NCBI RefSeq assembly: GCF_011320225.1
Contig: NZ_JAAOEN010000011.1
Coordinates: 62,001 to 126,000, forward strand
Origin: Phytoactinopolyspora limicola
Lineage (GTDB): Bacteria > Actinomycetota > Actinomycetes > Jiangellales > Jiangellaceae
Direction of reading: 5' to 3'
Length of the DNA: 64,000 bases
Made by a program: the position numbers and the translations under genes. The notes under the pieces were generated by a model that had not been told where the DNA came from, did no database searches, and saw only the letters and a list, made by a program, of their open reading frames with translations. How positions within the stretch are numbered: the stretch's first letter is position 1; every line of letters starts with the position of its first letter. Shown one piece after another: positions 44,059 to 52,943 of this stretch.

Positions 44059-45225
44059 TCAGCCGCCGGAGATACCCAGCTCGGCCGCCGCCAAATCCTC
44101 GTCCGGACAGTCCGTGCTGTCCAGCCATCCTGCCGGCAACGCCACCCTGCGCGGGCTGCCCTGCCGGCCACGAGCGGTACCCACCTCACCATCGGGAAAC
44201 GGCTGCGCCGGGTCGAGCTCGGCCAGCAATCCATCGAGCTGGCTAAGGTCTTCCACCATCCCCAACGCGGCCCGGGTACGGCTGCCCACCACGAAGCCTT
44301 TGAGGTACCACGCCATGTGTTTCCGCATGTCGCGAAGGCCGCGTTCCTCACCCATCAGTTCAGCCAACAGCTCCGCATGTCGACGGATCATCGCCGCCAC
44401 CTCGCCGAGAGTGGGCAGCGGCGGTGCCGGCTGACCGGCGAACACCGCCGCCAGATCGCGAAACAACCATGGCCGCCCCAGGCAACCCCGACCCACCACA
44501 ACCCCGTCGGCTCCGGTATGCCGCATCATGCGCAGCGCGTCGGCAGCCTCCCAGATGTCGCCGTTGCCCAGCACCGGTATCGCCGCATGTTCCTTCAGCC
44601 GGGCGATGGAATCCCAGTCGGCCACGCCGGAGTAGTGCTGCGCGGCGGTTCGCCCATGGAGGGCTATCGCGGCACACCCGGCGTCAGCGGCGATCCGGCC
44701 GGCGTCGAGGTAGGTGAGGTGATCGTCGTCGATACCCTTGCGGGTCTTCATGGTGACGGGGATGCCATAGGGTTCGGCAGCCCCCACCGCCGCCCGCAGG
44801 ATCCGCTCGAGCAGCACCCGCTTGTACGGCAAGGCCGCGCCGCCACCCTTGCGGGTCACTTTGGGCACCGGGCAGCCGAAGTTGAGGTCCACGTGCGCCA
44901 CACCGTAGTCACCGGCGAGAATCTTCACCGCCTCGCCGACATGATGCGGATCGACACCGTAGAGCTGCACCGACCGAACCGCTTCGGCCTCCGCGAACAC
45001 CAGCATCCCGAGTGTCTTGTCGTCGCGCTCGACGATCCCACGGGACGTGATCATCTCGCAGACGTACAGTCCGGCCCCCTGCTCGGCGCAGAGCCTCCGG
45101 AACGCGGCATTGGTGACGCCGGCCATCGGCGCCAACACCACGGGAGGGTCGACAGTCAGCCGGCCCAGCCGCAGAGCACGGGCCGACGCAGCCGGGGTCG
45201 CGGTCGTGTCAGTCATCGCTGCCAT
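44059..45225 (-). CDS. dusB: tRNA-dihydrouridine synthase (DusB-type)
   Basis: The 388-residue flavoenzyme has LAPMAGVTNAAFRRLC, the FMN and tRNA-binding NFGCPVPKVTRKGGGAAL with the catalytic Cys, MKTRKGIDDDHLTYLDAG, ALHGRTAAQHYSG and NGDIWEAADALRMM. It reduces uridines in tRNA D-loops with NADPH. ATG 45225 follows AGGAG by 8 nt; ATG 45216 is also possible. It is divergent from the ABC transporter genes. Confidence 0.96.
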   Translation of the reverse strand: MAAMTDTTATPAASARALRLGRLTVDPPVVLAPMAGVTNAAFRRLCAEQGAGLYVCEMITSRGIVERDDKTLGMLVFAEAEAVRSVQLYGVDPHHVGEAVKILAGDYGVAHVDLNFGCPVPKVTRKGGGAALPYKRVLLERILRAAVGAAEPYGIPVTMKTRKGIDDDHLTYLDAGRIAADAGCAAIALHGRTAAQHYSGVADWDSIARLKEHAAIPVLGNGDIWEAADALRMMRHTGADGVVVGRGCLGRPWLFRDLAAVFAGQPAPPLPTLGEVAAMIRRHAELLAELMGEERGLRDMRKHMAWYLKGFVVGSRTRAALGMVEDLSQLDGLLAELDPAQPFPDGEVGTARGRQGSPRRVALPAGWLDSTDCPDEDLAAAELGISGG

Positions 45226-45316
45226 TATCCCTGCTCCTCAGGAAAGGCGGCGGGCGATGCTAGAGCCGGGCCCACGTGGGTACCTGTAGCGTGATCAACG
45301 ACGAGAGGAGCCCACC

Positions 45317-46303
45317 GTGGCTGATCCACCACCCGTCGAGGTCAGCCAGCTGACCAAACAATTCGGCCCGCTGACCGCCGTCCAAGATCTCAACCTGCAT
45401 GTCGACGCCGGCGAAGTCTACGGTCTGCTCGGCCCCAACGGCGCCGGCAAAACCACCACCATCCGCGCCCTGTTGAGCTTCATCAACCCGACCAGTGGCC
45501 GGGTCGCCGTCCTCGGCCGACACGCTCGCGATCTCGACATACGACGGCGCATCGGCTACGTCGGAGGCGACGTCACACTTGATCGCGGCCTCCGCGCCCG
45601 CTCCCTGCTGACCTGGTATGCCGACCTACGTGGCGGCCTGCCGTGGGCGAAGATCGATGCCCTGTGCGAACGGCTGAACCTCGACCACTCCCGCAAGATC
45701 GGGCAACTGTCCACCGGAAACCGGCGCAAGGTGGCGATCGTGCAGGCGTTCATGCACGATCCCGACGTCCTCATCCTGGACGAACCCACCGCCGGGCTGG
45801 ATCCGCTGCTGCAACGAGATGTTCTGTCCCTGGTCCGAGAACGACGTGACGCCGGGGCCAGCATCCTCTACTCCTCCCACACACTGCCAGAGGTCGAAGA
45901 CATCGCCGACCGCATCGGCATCCTCCGCCGTGGCGTGCTGGTACACGAAGACACTCTGGCCAACCTGCGTGAGGTCACCCGACAGCGCCTGGAGCTGCGG
46001 TTCGCCGACGACGTCCCACCCGGGCTGCTCGACGGGGTCGACGGGGTGTCCACCGTGGAGATCGACGGATCACGGGCGCGCCTGGTGATCGACGGCAGCG
46101 TGGGCCCACTCCTGGACCGGATCAGCGGGCACGGCGTCGAGCGCATCGTCAGCCACGACGACGACCTCGAGGACGTGTTCTTCGAGTTCTACCGCGACGA
46201 CGTTCAGCACGACGACGGCGACGACGACCGCGGCGAGGGCGACGACGGCGACAACCGTGCCGACGACCATGACGATGGCGACGACGTTGGCGAGACACGA
46301 TGA
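45317..46303 (+). CDS. ABC transporter ATP-binding protein with acidic C-terminal tail
   Basis: The 328-residue ATPase has Walker A GPNGAGKTTT, signature LSTGNRRKVAIVQAF (STG in place of SGG), Walker B ILDEPTAGLDP and a DUF4162-like C-terminal domain. The last 35 residues are Asp/His-rich (HDDGDDDRGEGDDGDNRADD), an unusual low-complexity tail. GTG 45317 follows AGGAG. It overlaps the permease gene by four bases (ATGA). The pair resembles ABC-2 type drug or lipid exporters. Confidence 0.93.
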   Translation: MADPPPVEVSQLTKQFGPLTAVQDLNLHVDAGEVYGLLGPNGAGKTTTIRALLSFINPTSGRVAVLGRHARDLDIRRRIGYVGGDVTLDRGLRARSLLTWYADLRGGLPWAKIDALCERLNLDHSRKIGQLSTGNRRKVAIVQAFMHDPDVLILDEPTAGLDPLLQRDVLSLVRERRDAGASILYSSHTLPEVEDIADRIGILRRGVLVHEDTLANLREVTRQRLELRFADDVPPGLLDGVDGVSTVEIDGSRARLVIDGSVGPLLDRISGHGVERIVSHDDDLEDVFFEFYRDDVQHDDGDDDRGEGDDGDNRADDHDDGDDVGETR

Positions 46304-47103
46304 CGCACTTCACCATCCTCAAACAGATGCTCCGAGAGCGCCGGCGCGGCCTGATCTGGTGGTCGCTGGCCGTCGCTGCGCTCGCGACGATCACGGCGGC
46401 CAGCTACCCGGCTGTGCGGGATGCCGGCGAAGGCTTCGAGGAGTTCATGGACGGGTTACCGGAAGGAGTCACCCAGATGATGGGTGCCGCCGACGGTATT
46501 ACTACTCCATCGGGCTACCTGAACAGCCAGTTCTTCTCCAACGTGTTCCCGATCCTGCTGCTGATCTACGGAATCGGCCTCGCCGCGTGGAGTATCGCCG
46601 GGGCCGAACGAGAAGGCACTCTGGAACCGCTGCTGGCCAACCCGGTCCATCGGTGGCGGCTGGCGGTAGAACGGTTCGCCGGGGTGGCCATTCTGGTGAC
46701 CGTGGTGTCGCTGGTCGCGACGGTGGTCCTCGTGGCGTTGCGATCACCGTTCGAGCTCGACGAGCTCAGCGTGAGCAACCTGGCCGCGGCCGGGGTGGCG
46801 GCGCTGCTGATGGCGTTGCTGTTCACGGCGTTGACCTTCGCCGTCGGTGCCGCGTCGGGGAGTCGGGGGGCCGCCATCGCCGCCGGCGCCGGGCTTGCGA
46901 CGGCTACCTACGTCGTCTACGGGTTGTCGGCCTTGGTCGATGTGTTCGAGAACCTCCGCTGGACATCGCCGTGGCACTGGTTGCTCCAGCCGTCTCCGCT
47001 CACCGACGGGTGGACCTTTCAGGCGATCGGCGCACCGGCGGTTGTTCTTGTTCCATTCGTCGTTGTCGGCGTCGCCGTCTTCAACCGTCGCGACCTCACC
47101 TGA
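46300..47103 (+). CDS. ABC-2 type transporter permease
   Basis: The 267-residue membrane protein has six hydrophobic segments, including IWWSLAVAALATITAASYPAV near the start, ILLLIYGIGLAAWSIAGAE in the middle and VVLVPFVVVGVAVFNRRDL at the end, as in EcrB/ABC-2 permeases. The extracellular loop before the second segment contains MDGLPEGVTQMMG. It forms the membrane half of the exporter with the preceding ATPase. The substrate is unknown. Confidence 0.88.
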   Translation: MTHFTILKQMLRERRRGLIWWSLAVAALATITAASYPAVRDAGEGFEEFMDGLPEGVTQMMGAADGITTPSGYLNSQFFSNVFPILLLIYGIGLAAWSIAGAEREGTLEPLLANPVHRWRLAVERFAGVAILVTVVSLVATVVLVALRSPFELDELSVSNLAAAGVAALLMALLFTALTFAVGAASGSRGAAIAAGAGLATATYVVYGLSALVDVFENLRWTSPWHWLLQPSPLTDGWTFQAIGAPAVVLVPFVVVGVAVFNRRDLT

Positions 47104-47129
47104 TGCGCGGTCACCTTCGCCGATCGAGC

Positions 47130-48209
47130 TCAACCGCCGAGCGGCGGACCTGCGATGTAACGACGGCGCACCTCGGCATACGTCCCGCCGGTGAGGTCGG
47201 TGCTGTCAACGTACTGATCGATCGCACCGACCGGGGGCAGCGCCCGGATGGCCGGATCGCTGATCGTCGAGACCAGAGCGTCGGTGAACCGGTAGGCATC
47301 CAGAACCAGGAACGGCCGGTCGTGGAAGTAGCGGACCGTCACGTCCAGCGCCTCGGTGAGGCCGAGATCATTGTGCAGCTCGGCGGCGATCTGGTAGGCA
47401 GGAGAAAGATGTTGCTCTCGTTCCTGCCAGCCGCGTGCGGATAGAGCGCCCGCCAGGTGCGGAGTCAACACCCCAGCGGATGGCAGCGCGGCGAAGGCGG
47501 TGCCCAGCCATTTGCTGTAGGGCGGATACACCCGGTCCATCAACAGGCACAGTCTCATAAGGTCGCGGACCTGCCGGGCGGCGACCACAGCTGAGCCCAG
47601 GTCGTCGCCGACCTCACCGCAGCGGCCGACGAACGGCTCCTCCTGCGACAAACGCATCCACTGGCATGCCAGGACGTAGCGCCACACGTCATCGGGATAC
47701 CACGTGAGGTGCCGCCGGTAGGGCTCCAGCAGGCCGAGTCCGTCGTGGAAGACCACGCCACCGGTGAGCTCACGCAACACCTGCGCCGGAACGGTCAGCC
47801 AGGCCGTCAGCGGCAGACCGGCCGCCGGATCCACGCCCAGGTGTTCGGTGAAGAAGGCCGGCAGGTCCGTGACGTGGACCCAATGCCGGGCCAGCGCGTC
47901 CGATGGGAAGGCGAAACGAACCGGGTAGCCACGGAACTCCCGCGGGAGCTCGCGGTCGAGCAAGGCGTCCAGCTCACGGGCGCGCGCGGCGGAGTCCTCG
48001 CTGCCGAGGAACAGCTGCATCCGCGGGCCCCAGGCATGGTCCGTGGAACGCTGCGTGTCGAACCCTTGCACCTCCGAACCCCAGCCGATCAACGCCGCCG
48101 AGTACGGCACCCCGGCCAGGGCCTTCTCGACGATCGGCGCGACGATCTCGGCATAGAACAGTCCGGCCAGCTCAAGACCGGGAAGGAAAGATCGCTCCAC
48201 GCCGGCCAC
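47130..48209 (-). CDS. DUF4037 protein (predicted nucleotidyltransferase fold)
   Basis: About 359 residues. It begins SFLPGLELAGLFYAEIVAPI and has GWGSEVQGFDTQRSTDHAWG, the Gly/Ser and DxD-like segment of a polymerase-beta-type nucleotidyltransferase, then a long DUF4037 helical domain. Relatives are stand-alone predicted transferases of unknown target. GTG 48209 or GTG 48200 is the likely start; a longer frame runs into the palindrome at 48270-48325 and is rejected. It converges on the ABC permease gene. Confidence 0.8.
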   Translation of the reverse strand: MAGVERSFLPGLELAGLFYAEIVAPIVEKALAGVPYSAALIGWGSEVQGFDTQRSTDHAWGPRMQLFLGSEDSAARARELDALLDRELPREFRGYPVRFAFPSDALARHWVHVTDLPAFFTEHLGVDPAAGLPLTAWLTVPAQVLRELTGGVVFHDGLGLLEPYRRHLTWYPDDVWRYVLACQWMRLSQEEPFVGRCGEVGDDLGSAVVAARQVRDLMRLCLLMDRVYPPYSKWLGTAFAALPSAGVLTPHLAGALSARGWQEREQHLSPAYQIAAELHNDLGLTEALDVTVRYFHDRPFLVLDAYRFTDALVSTISDPAIRALPPVGAIDQYVDSTDLTGGTYAEVRRRYIAGPPLGG

Positions 48210-48269
48210 CCTGGCATGAGGGCACAACGACCGGCCAGTGAATATTCCGCGCAGCGGCCGGCGACGGTT

Positions 48270-48325
48270 CTTGATCAAGTGCGAGAAACTCCCGTCATAG
48301 CGGTGTTTTCTCGCACTTGATCAAG
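48270..48325. terminator. Hairpin between ROK kinase and DUF4037 gene
   Basis: CTTGATCAAGTGCGAGAAA (48270-48288) pairs perfectly with 48307-48325 around an 18-nt loop containing TCATAGCGG. The outer ten bases CTTGATCAAG are themselves palindromic. It begins 22 nt after the ROK kinase stop on the minus strand and probably ends that operon. Confidence 0.8.
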
Positions 48326-48347
48326 GCCGGATACCTCCCCACCGGGA

Positions 48348-49256
48348 TCACGGGCCGCGTAAGGCCAGGGCGGCGGCACCGATGGCGGCCGCATCCCCAC
48401 CCAGTTCCGCGCGCCGGATGCTAATGGGGTGCCCACCGATGGGTTCGGTGACCGCCAGCTCCTTCGAGACGCTGGCGCCGAGCACGTCCCACGCTTTGGC
48501 GACACCACCACCGATCACGACGTCGTAGACGTCCAGGATCCCGGCCAGCATCAACGCCGCGTCCGCGACCGCCCGCCCGGCGTCGGCCAACACCTGGGTC
48601 GCCGCCGCCTCACCCGCGCGGGCCAATGCGGCGATGTGGCCCGCCTCCGCTGCCAGCCCGGTCAGTTGCTCGTATCGGCGCGCTATCGACCGCCCGGACG
48701 CTACCGACTCTAGGTGTCCCCGCTGCCCGCACGTGCACATCTCGTCGCCGAATCCGGGCACGTGCCCGATCTCCCCGGCGCCACCCTGTTGGCCCCGATA
48801 CAACTCACCGCCCAGCACCAAGGCTCCACCGACACCGGTGCCCAGGCTGATCCCGGCGACGTCGGGGCGATCGAGGGCCGCACCTCGGACATACTCCGCG
48901 AACAGGAACGCGTTGACGTCGTTCTCGAGTGTCACCGGAACATTTAGCGCGTCTTGGAGTCCGCCGACGACGTCCGTGCCCACCCACCCGGTGAACGAGT
49001 CGCTGGCGGCGACGATCCGGCCGGTGCCATGGTCGACGACGCCGGCCGTGCCGATCCCGACCGCCATCACTCGCCGGCCGGGTGGCACCAGCTCCCGCAC
49101 CCCGCGGACCACATCGGCGAGCATCGCGGCACCACCGTCGCGGGCCGGGGTCGGGCGGGTGAGAGCGGCCTCGACCTCTAGCGCCTGGTCGGCCAGAACG
49201 AACCGGGTCTTGGTACCACCGAGATCGACCCCGACAACACCTGCTGCCATGCTCAT
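48348..49256 (-). CDS. ROK-family sugar kinase
   Basis: The 302-residue kinase has the phosphate loop VGVDLGGTKTRFVL, ISLGTGVGGALVLGGELYRG, and the ROK zinc motif as CTCGQRGHLE, where the usual third Cys is His. Such kinases phosphorylate glucose, N-acetylglucosamine or N-acetylmannosamine. ATG 49256 overlaps the transporter ATPase stop (ATGA), so it is the last gene of the uptake operon. This suggests that the transporter brings in a sugar or aminosugar oligomer. Confidence 0.9.
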   Translation of the reverse strand: MSMAAGVVGVDLGGTKTRFVLADQALEVEAALTRPTPARDGGAAMLADVVRGVRELVPPGRRVMAVGIGTAGVVDHGTGRIVAASDSFTGWVGTDVVGGLQDALNVPVTLENDVNAFLFAEYVRGAALDRPDVAGISLGTGVGGALVLGGELYRGQQGGAGEIGHVPGFGDEMCTCGQRGHLESVASGRSIARRYEQLTGLAAEAGHIAALARAGEAAATQVLADAGRAVADAALMLAGILDVYDVVIGGGVAKAWDVLGASVSKELAVTEPIGGHPISIRRAELGGDAAAIGAAALALRGP

Positions 49257-51073
49257 GCGGCCGACGTCCGATGGGCGGCCAGCCAGGCCTGCCGGCGGTC
49301 GTGTTGCTCGACCGGGTCCGGGACCGGCGCCGCCGTCAACAACCGGTGGGTGTACTCCGCCTGCGGTTTCGTCAGCACTCGCCGGGTCGGCCCGTGCTCG
49401 ACGATCCGCCCCCCGTGCATGACGGCGATCCGGTCGGTCAACGAGTCGACGACGGCGAGGTCATGACTGATGAACAAGCAACCGAACGAATAACGTTCTT
49501 GCAGCTCAGCCAGCACCGCCAAGACGCTGGCCTGCACCGATACGTCCAGTGCGCTGGTCGGCTCGTCAGCGATCAGCAGCTCCGGATCCAGCGCCAACGC
49601 CCGCGCCAGGCTCACCCGTTGCCGTTGCCCGCCGGACAACTCGTGCGGATAACGGCTCGCCGTGGTGGCCGGTAGGTGCACGCTCTCCAGCAGCTGCGCC
49701 ACGCGGGCGGCCCGCTGCCGGCGCCGGTGGGTTCGGTGCACCACCATCGGCTCGGCGATGCTGTCACCTACGGACATCCGTGGATCGAGCGACGCGGCCG
49801 GGTCCTGCAAGATGACCCCGAGTCGACGGCGGGCCGCCCGCGCTGTCCGGCCGCGGAACGACGCCGGGTCAGCGCCGAACAGCCGGACCGTCCCGGCCGA
49901 TGGGCGCACCAGGCCAAGTGCGCAGCGGCCGATGGTCGACTTACCCGAACCCGACTCACCGACCAGGCCGACGAACTCCCCGGCATCGATGCGCAGGCTC
50001 ACCTCGTCCACCGCGGTGAACCGCCGCCCTTTGGCACCGAACTCCACCACGACCTGCGCGAGCTCCAACGCCGGTGCTGCGGCCCCGGTGCCAACGCCGG
50101 CATCGGCACCAACGTCGGCGTCAGTGCCGATGCGGGTGTCACCGCCGGCACCGGAGTCACCGTCGACACGAGTGTCAGCGTCTGCGGTCGGTTCCGCACC
50201 CCGGCTCGAGGGTGCGGTCACCTCGAGCCGGGGCAGCACTGGAACGGCGCCCAGCAGTGAGCGCGTGTACTCGTGCGCCGGGTCCAGTAGCACCGTACGG
50301 GCCGGGCCGGTCTCTACCAGGTCGCCGCGGTACATCACCGCCACCCGGTCGGCGATGTCGGCCACCACACCCATGTTGTGGGTGACCATCAGGATCGCCA
50401 CACCGTGCTCGCGGCGTAGGTCACGCAACAACTCCAGGACACCCGCCTGCACGGTGACGTCGAGCGCGGTGGTGGGTTCGTCGGCCACGATCACGTCCGG
50501 GTCGCACGCCAGCGCCATCGCGATCATGACTCGTTGCCGCTGCCCACCGGATAGTTCATGGGGGAACTGTCCAGCGCGCCGGGCCGGCTCAGGGATGTCC
50601 ACTTGGCCCAACAGCTCCACCGCCCGCGCCGCCGCGGCGTCCTTCGCCAGGCGGGTGTGGTTGGTCAACACCTCGGCGATCTGGCGGCCCACCCGCATCA
50701 GCGGGTTGAGCGCGGTCATCGGCTCCTGGAAGACCATCGACACCTCGTCGCCGCGCAGCCTGCGTAGTTGCTCTCCCCGCAGCTCCATGACGTTGCGTCC
50801 GTTGAGTTCGACGCTGCCGGTGACCCGCGCGGACGCGGGTAGCAGCCCGAGGGCGGCCAGCGACGTCACGGTTTTCCCCGAACCGGACTCCCCCACCAGC
50901 GCCAGCACCTCACCGGGGTAGAGGTCGAGGTTGAGGTCGCGGACCGCCTGCACATCGCCGTGTTCGGTGGAGAAGGTGACGCTGAACGACCGGTAGCGCA
51001 GAACTGGCGGAGGTGTAGGCGTCGTGTCCTCGTCCGGGGTGCCGGCCGGCTCGTCGGCCCGGTGGTTCGTCAT
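49253..51073 (-). CDS. Fused DppD-DppF-type ABC transporter ATPase
   Basis: The 606-residue protein has two complete ATPase modules of the oligopeptide family: first VGESGSGKTVTS with LSGGQRQRVMIAMALACDPD, then VGESGSGKSTIG with LSGGQRQRVSLARALALDPE. Each has a DEPTxALDV Walker B. A Ala/Gly/Asp-rich linker near residues 300-350 joins them. It energises the two permeases encoded just upstream. ATG 51073 follows GGGGGAAG and overlaps the permease stop by four bases. Confidence 0.93.
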   Translation of the reverse strand: MTNHRADEPAGTPDEDTTPTPPPVLRYRSFSVTFSTEHGDVQAVRDLNLDLYPGEVLALVGESGSGKTVTSLAALGLLPASARVTGSVELNGRNVMELRGEQLRRLRGDEVSMVFQEPMTALNPLMRVGRQIAEVLTNHTRLAKDAAAARAVELLGQVDIPEPARRAGQFPHELSGGQRQRVMIAMALACDPDVIVADEPTTALDVTVQAGVLELLRDLRREHGVAILMVTHNMGVVADIADRVAVMYRGDLVETGPARTVLLDPAHEYTRSLLGAVPVLPRLEVTAPSSRGAEPTADADTRVDGDSGAGGDTRIGTDADVGADAGVGTGAAAPALELAQVVVEFGAKGRRFTAVDEVSLRIDAGEFVGLVGESGSGKSTIGRCALGLVRPSAGTVRLFGADPASFRGRTARAARRRLGVILQDPAASLDPRMSVGDSIAEPMVVHRTHRRRQRAARVAQLLESVHLPATTASRYPHELSGGQRQRVSLARALALDPELLIADEPTSALDVSVQASVLAVLAELQERYSFGCLFISHDLAVVDSLTDRIAVMHGGRIVEHGPTRRVLTKPQAEYTHRLLTAAPVPDPVEQHDRRQAWLAAHRTSAA

Positions 51074-51969
51074 CGGTTCTTCCCCCTGACCTCGAACATG
51101 TCCCGCAGGCCGTCGCCGATGAAGTTGAACGAGGCGACGACGAGCACGATCAACAGCCCGGCCGGCACGATCAGCCACCACGCACCCGAGTACGCGTAGG
51201 TGACACCCTTGGACAGCATCGCGCCCCAGTCGGTCGCCGGCTGTTGTACTCCCATACCGAGGAAACTCACGTAGGCGACCAGCAGGATCGCGTCGGCCAC
51301 CTGAAACGTCGCGTTCACCATCATGGTGCCGACGGTGTTCGGCACGATGTGGCGCACGATTGCCCGTCGGTGGCTGCCGCCGATGGCGCGCAGGGTCAGC
51401 ACGTAGTCACGTGTCTTCAGCGACATCGCCTCGGCCCGCACCAACCGCGCGGGGACCAGCCACGACACCAAACCCAAAACAACGATCATCATCGGCACAC
51501 TCGGGGTGTAGATCGCCGACGCCACGAGCAGCAGGAACAGCGCCGGGATGGCGATACCCGCGTCCACCACCCGCATCATGACCGCGTCCATCCGACCGCC
51601 GACATATCCGGCCACCGCACCCCACGCGGTACCGATGACGGTCGCCAACACACCTGCGGCCATCCCGATGATCAGCGACGTCTGCCCGCCAACCATCAAC
51701 CGCCCCAGCACGTCGTAGCCGACGTCGTCGGTGCCTAACGGGTGCCCGTCGGTCCCTGGTCGCAGGTTCGCGCTGGCTAGATCGGTGTGAACCTGATCAG
51801 TCTGGTATACCAATGGCCCGACGAAGCTGAACAGGAACAGCAATGCCACGACCACCAGGCCGGCCACGGCCAGCCGGTTGCCGGTGAACCGCCGCCACGC
51901 CTGCCCGCGGCGTGGCCGGACCGGAGGCTCGGCACCAGTAGGCACCGCCACCTGTGTCATCGTCGTCAC
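51070..51969 (-). CDS. ABC transporter permease (DppC-type)
   Basis: The 299-residue permease has the OppC N-terminal helix (FTGNRLAVAGLVVVALLFLF), the HPLGTDDVGYDVLGRLMVGG motif typical of DppC/OppC, the EAA-like loop SLKTRDYVLTLRAIGGSHRR, and five to six helices. It pairs with the DppB-type protein from the gene upstream. Its ATG overlaps that gene's stop (ATGA), and its stop overlaps the ATPase start. Confidence 0.93.
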   Translation of the reverse strand: MTTMTQVAVPTGAEPPVRPRRGQAWRRFTGNRLAVAGLVVVALLFLFSFVGPLVYQTDQVHTDLASANLRPGTDGHPLGTDDVGYDVLGRLMVGGQTSLIIGMAAGVLATVIGTAWGAVAGYVGGRMDAVMMRVVDAGIAIPALFLLLVASAIYTPSVPMMIVVLGLVSWLVPARLVRAEAMSLKTRDYVLTLRAIGGSHRRAIVRHIVPNTVGTMMVNATFQVADAILLVAYVSFLGMGVQQPATDWGAMLSKGVTYAYSGAWWLIVPAGLLIVLVVASFNFIGDGLRDMFEVRGKNR

Positions 51970-52919
51970 AGCGCCACACTCCTCACCCGCGGGTCGACCA
52001 GTGCCTGCGCGACGTCGGCCAACAGCGATCCCACGACGGTGGCGATCGCGATCACGAGCACCACTCCCAACAGCACGGGGAAGTCCGACGTCTGTGCGGC
52101 GTTCCAGAAGAGGAACCCGATGCCCGGGTAGTTGAACATCGATTCCACGACGAGACTGCCGCCGAACATCACCGGTACGAAGTAGCCCAGCATGGTGATC
52201 ACCGGCACCAGAGAATTACGAGTGACGTGTCTCAGCAGCACCGCCCGCTCCCCCGTACCTTTGGCGCGGGCGGTGCGTACGTAGTCCTCCGCCAGGTTGT
52301 CCAGCGTGGCCGAGCGCATGTACCGGCTGAACGCCGCGATGGTGGCCAGCGCACCGGTTACCACCGGTAGCACCAGCCCACGTGGCTCCCCGAGGATGTC
52401 CCCCAACGAGTCACCCTGTGGCGCCTGCGCCGGGAACAGTGGGATCCCCTGGGCGAACGCCATGATCAGCAGCAGCCCGAGGAAGAACACCGGCGTCGAG
52501 TACACGATGATCGCCAGCGCGGTGGCCGCGTAGTCGAAGGCGCCGTTGCGCCGAGCGGCCTGCCGGATCCCGAGCGGGATCGCGATGACCAGCGCCAGCA
52601 GCGTCGAGGCCAGCGTGAGGACGAGGGTCTTGGGCAGCCGAGCCGCGAGCAGGTCGGACACCTGGGCGTTGAGTGTGTACGACGTGCCCAGATCGCCGCT
52701 GAACAGCCGGCCCAGGTAGTGCCAGTACTGCACCCAGATCGGTTGGTCGAGGCCCTGCGCGGCGTTGAACGCCGCGATCTGCTCGGGGGTCGCCTGCTGC
52801 CCGAGGACCCCACGGGCCGGGCCGCCGGGCAGCGCGTGCAGCAGGACGAACACGATCACCGTGACGATCAGGATGACCACGACTGCCTGCAACACGCGCC
52901 GCACGAGATAGCGGGTCAT
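51966..52919 (-). CDS. ABC transporter permease (DppB-type)
   Basis: The 317-residue permease begins MTRYLVRRVLQAVVVILIVT with the classic DppB first helix, then GLDQPIWVQYWHYLGRLFSG, DLGTSYTLNAQVSDLLAARL, and the cytosolic loop ATLDNLAEDYVRTARAKGTG. Six helices are visible. It lies 24 nt downstream of the solute-binding protein gene. Together with its partner it forms the membrane channel of the uptake system. Confidence 0.93.
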   Translation of the reverse strand: MTRYLVRRVLQAVVVILIVTVIVFVLLHALPGGPARGVLGQQATPEQIAAFNAAQGLDQPIWVQYWHYLGRLFSGDLGTSYTLNAQVSDLLAARLPKTLVLTLASTLLALVIAIPLGIRQAARRNGAFDYAATALAIIVYSTPVFFLGLLLIMAFAQGIPLFPAQAPQGDSLGDILGEPRGLVLPVVTGALATIAAFSRYMRSATLDNLAEDYVRTARAKGTGERAVLLRHVTRNSLVPVITMLGYFVPVMFGGSLVVESMFNYPGIGFLFWNAAQTSDFPVLLGVVLVIAIATVVGSLLADVAQALVDPRVRSVAL

Positions 52920-52943
52920 GGTGCCGAGAACTCCGGTTCCGGG

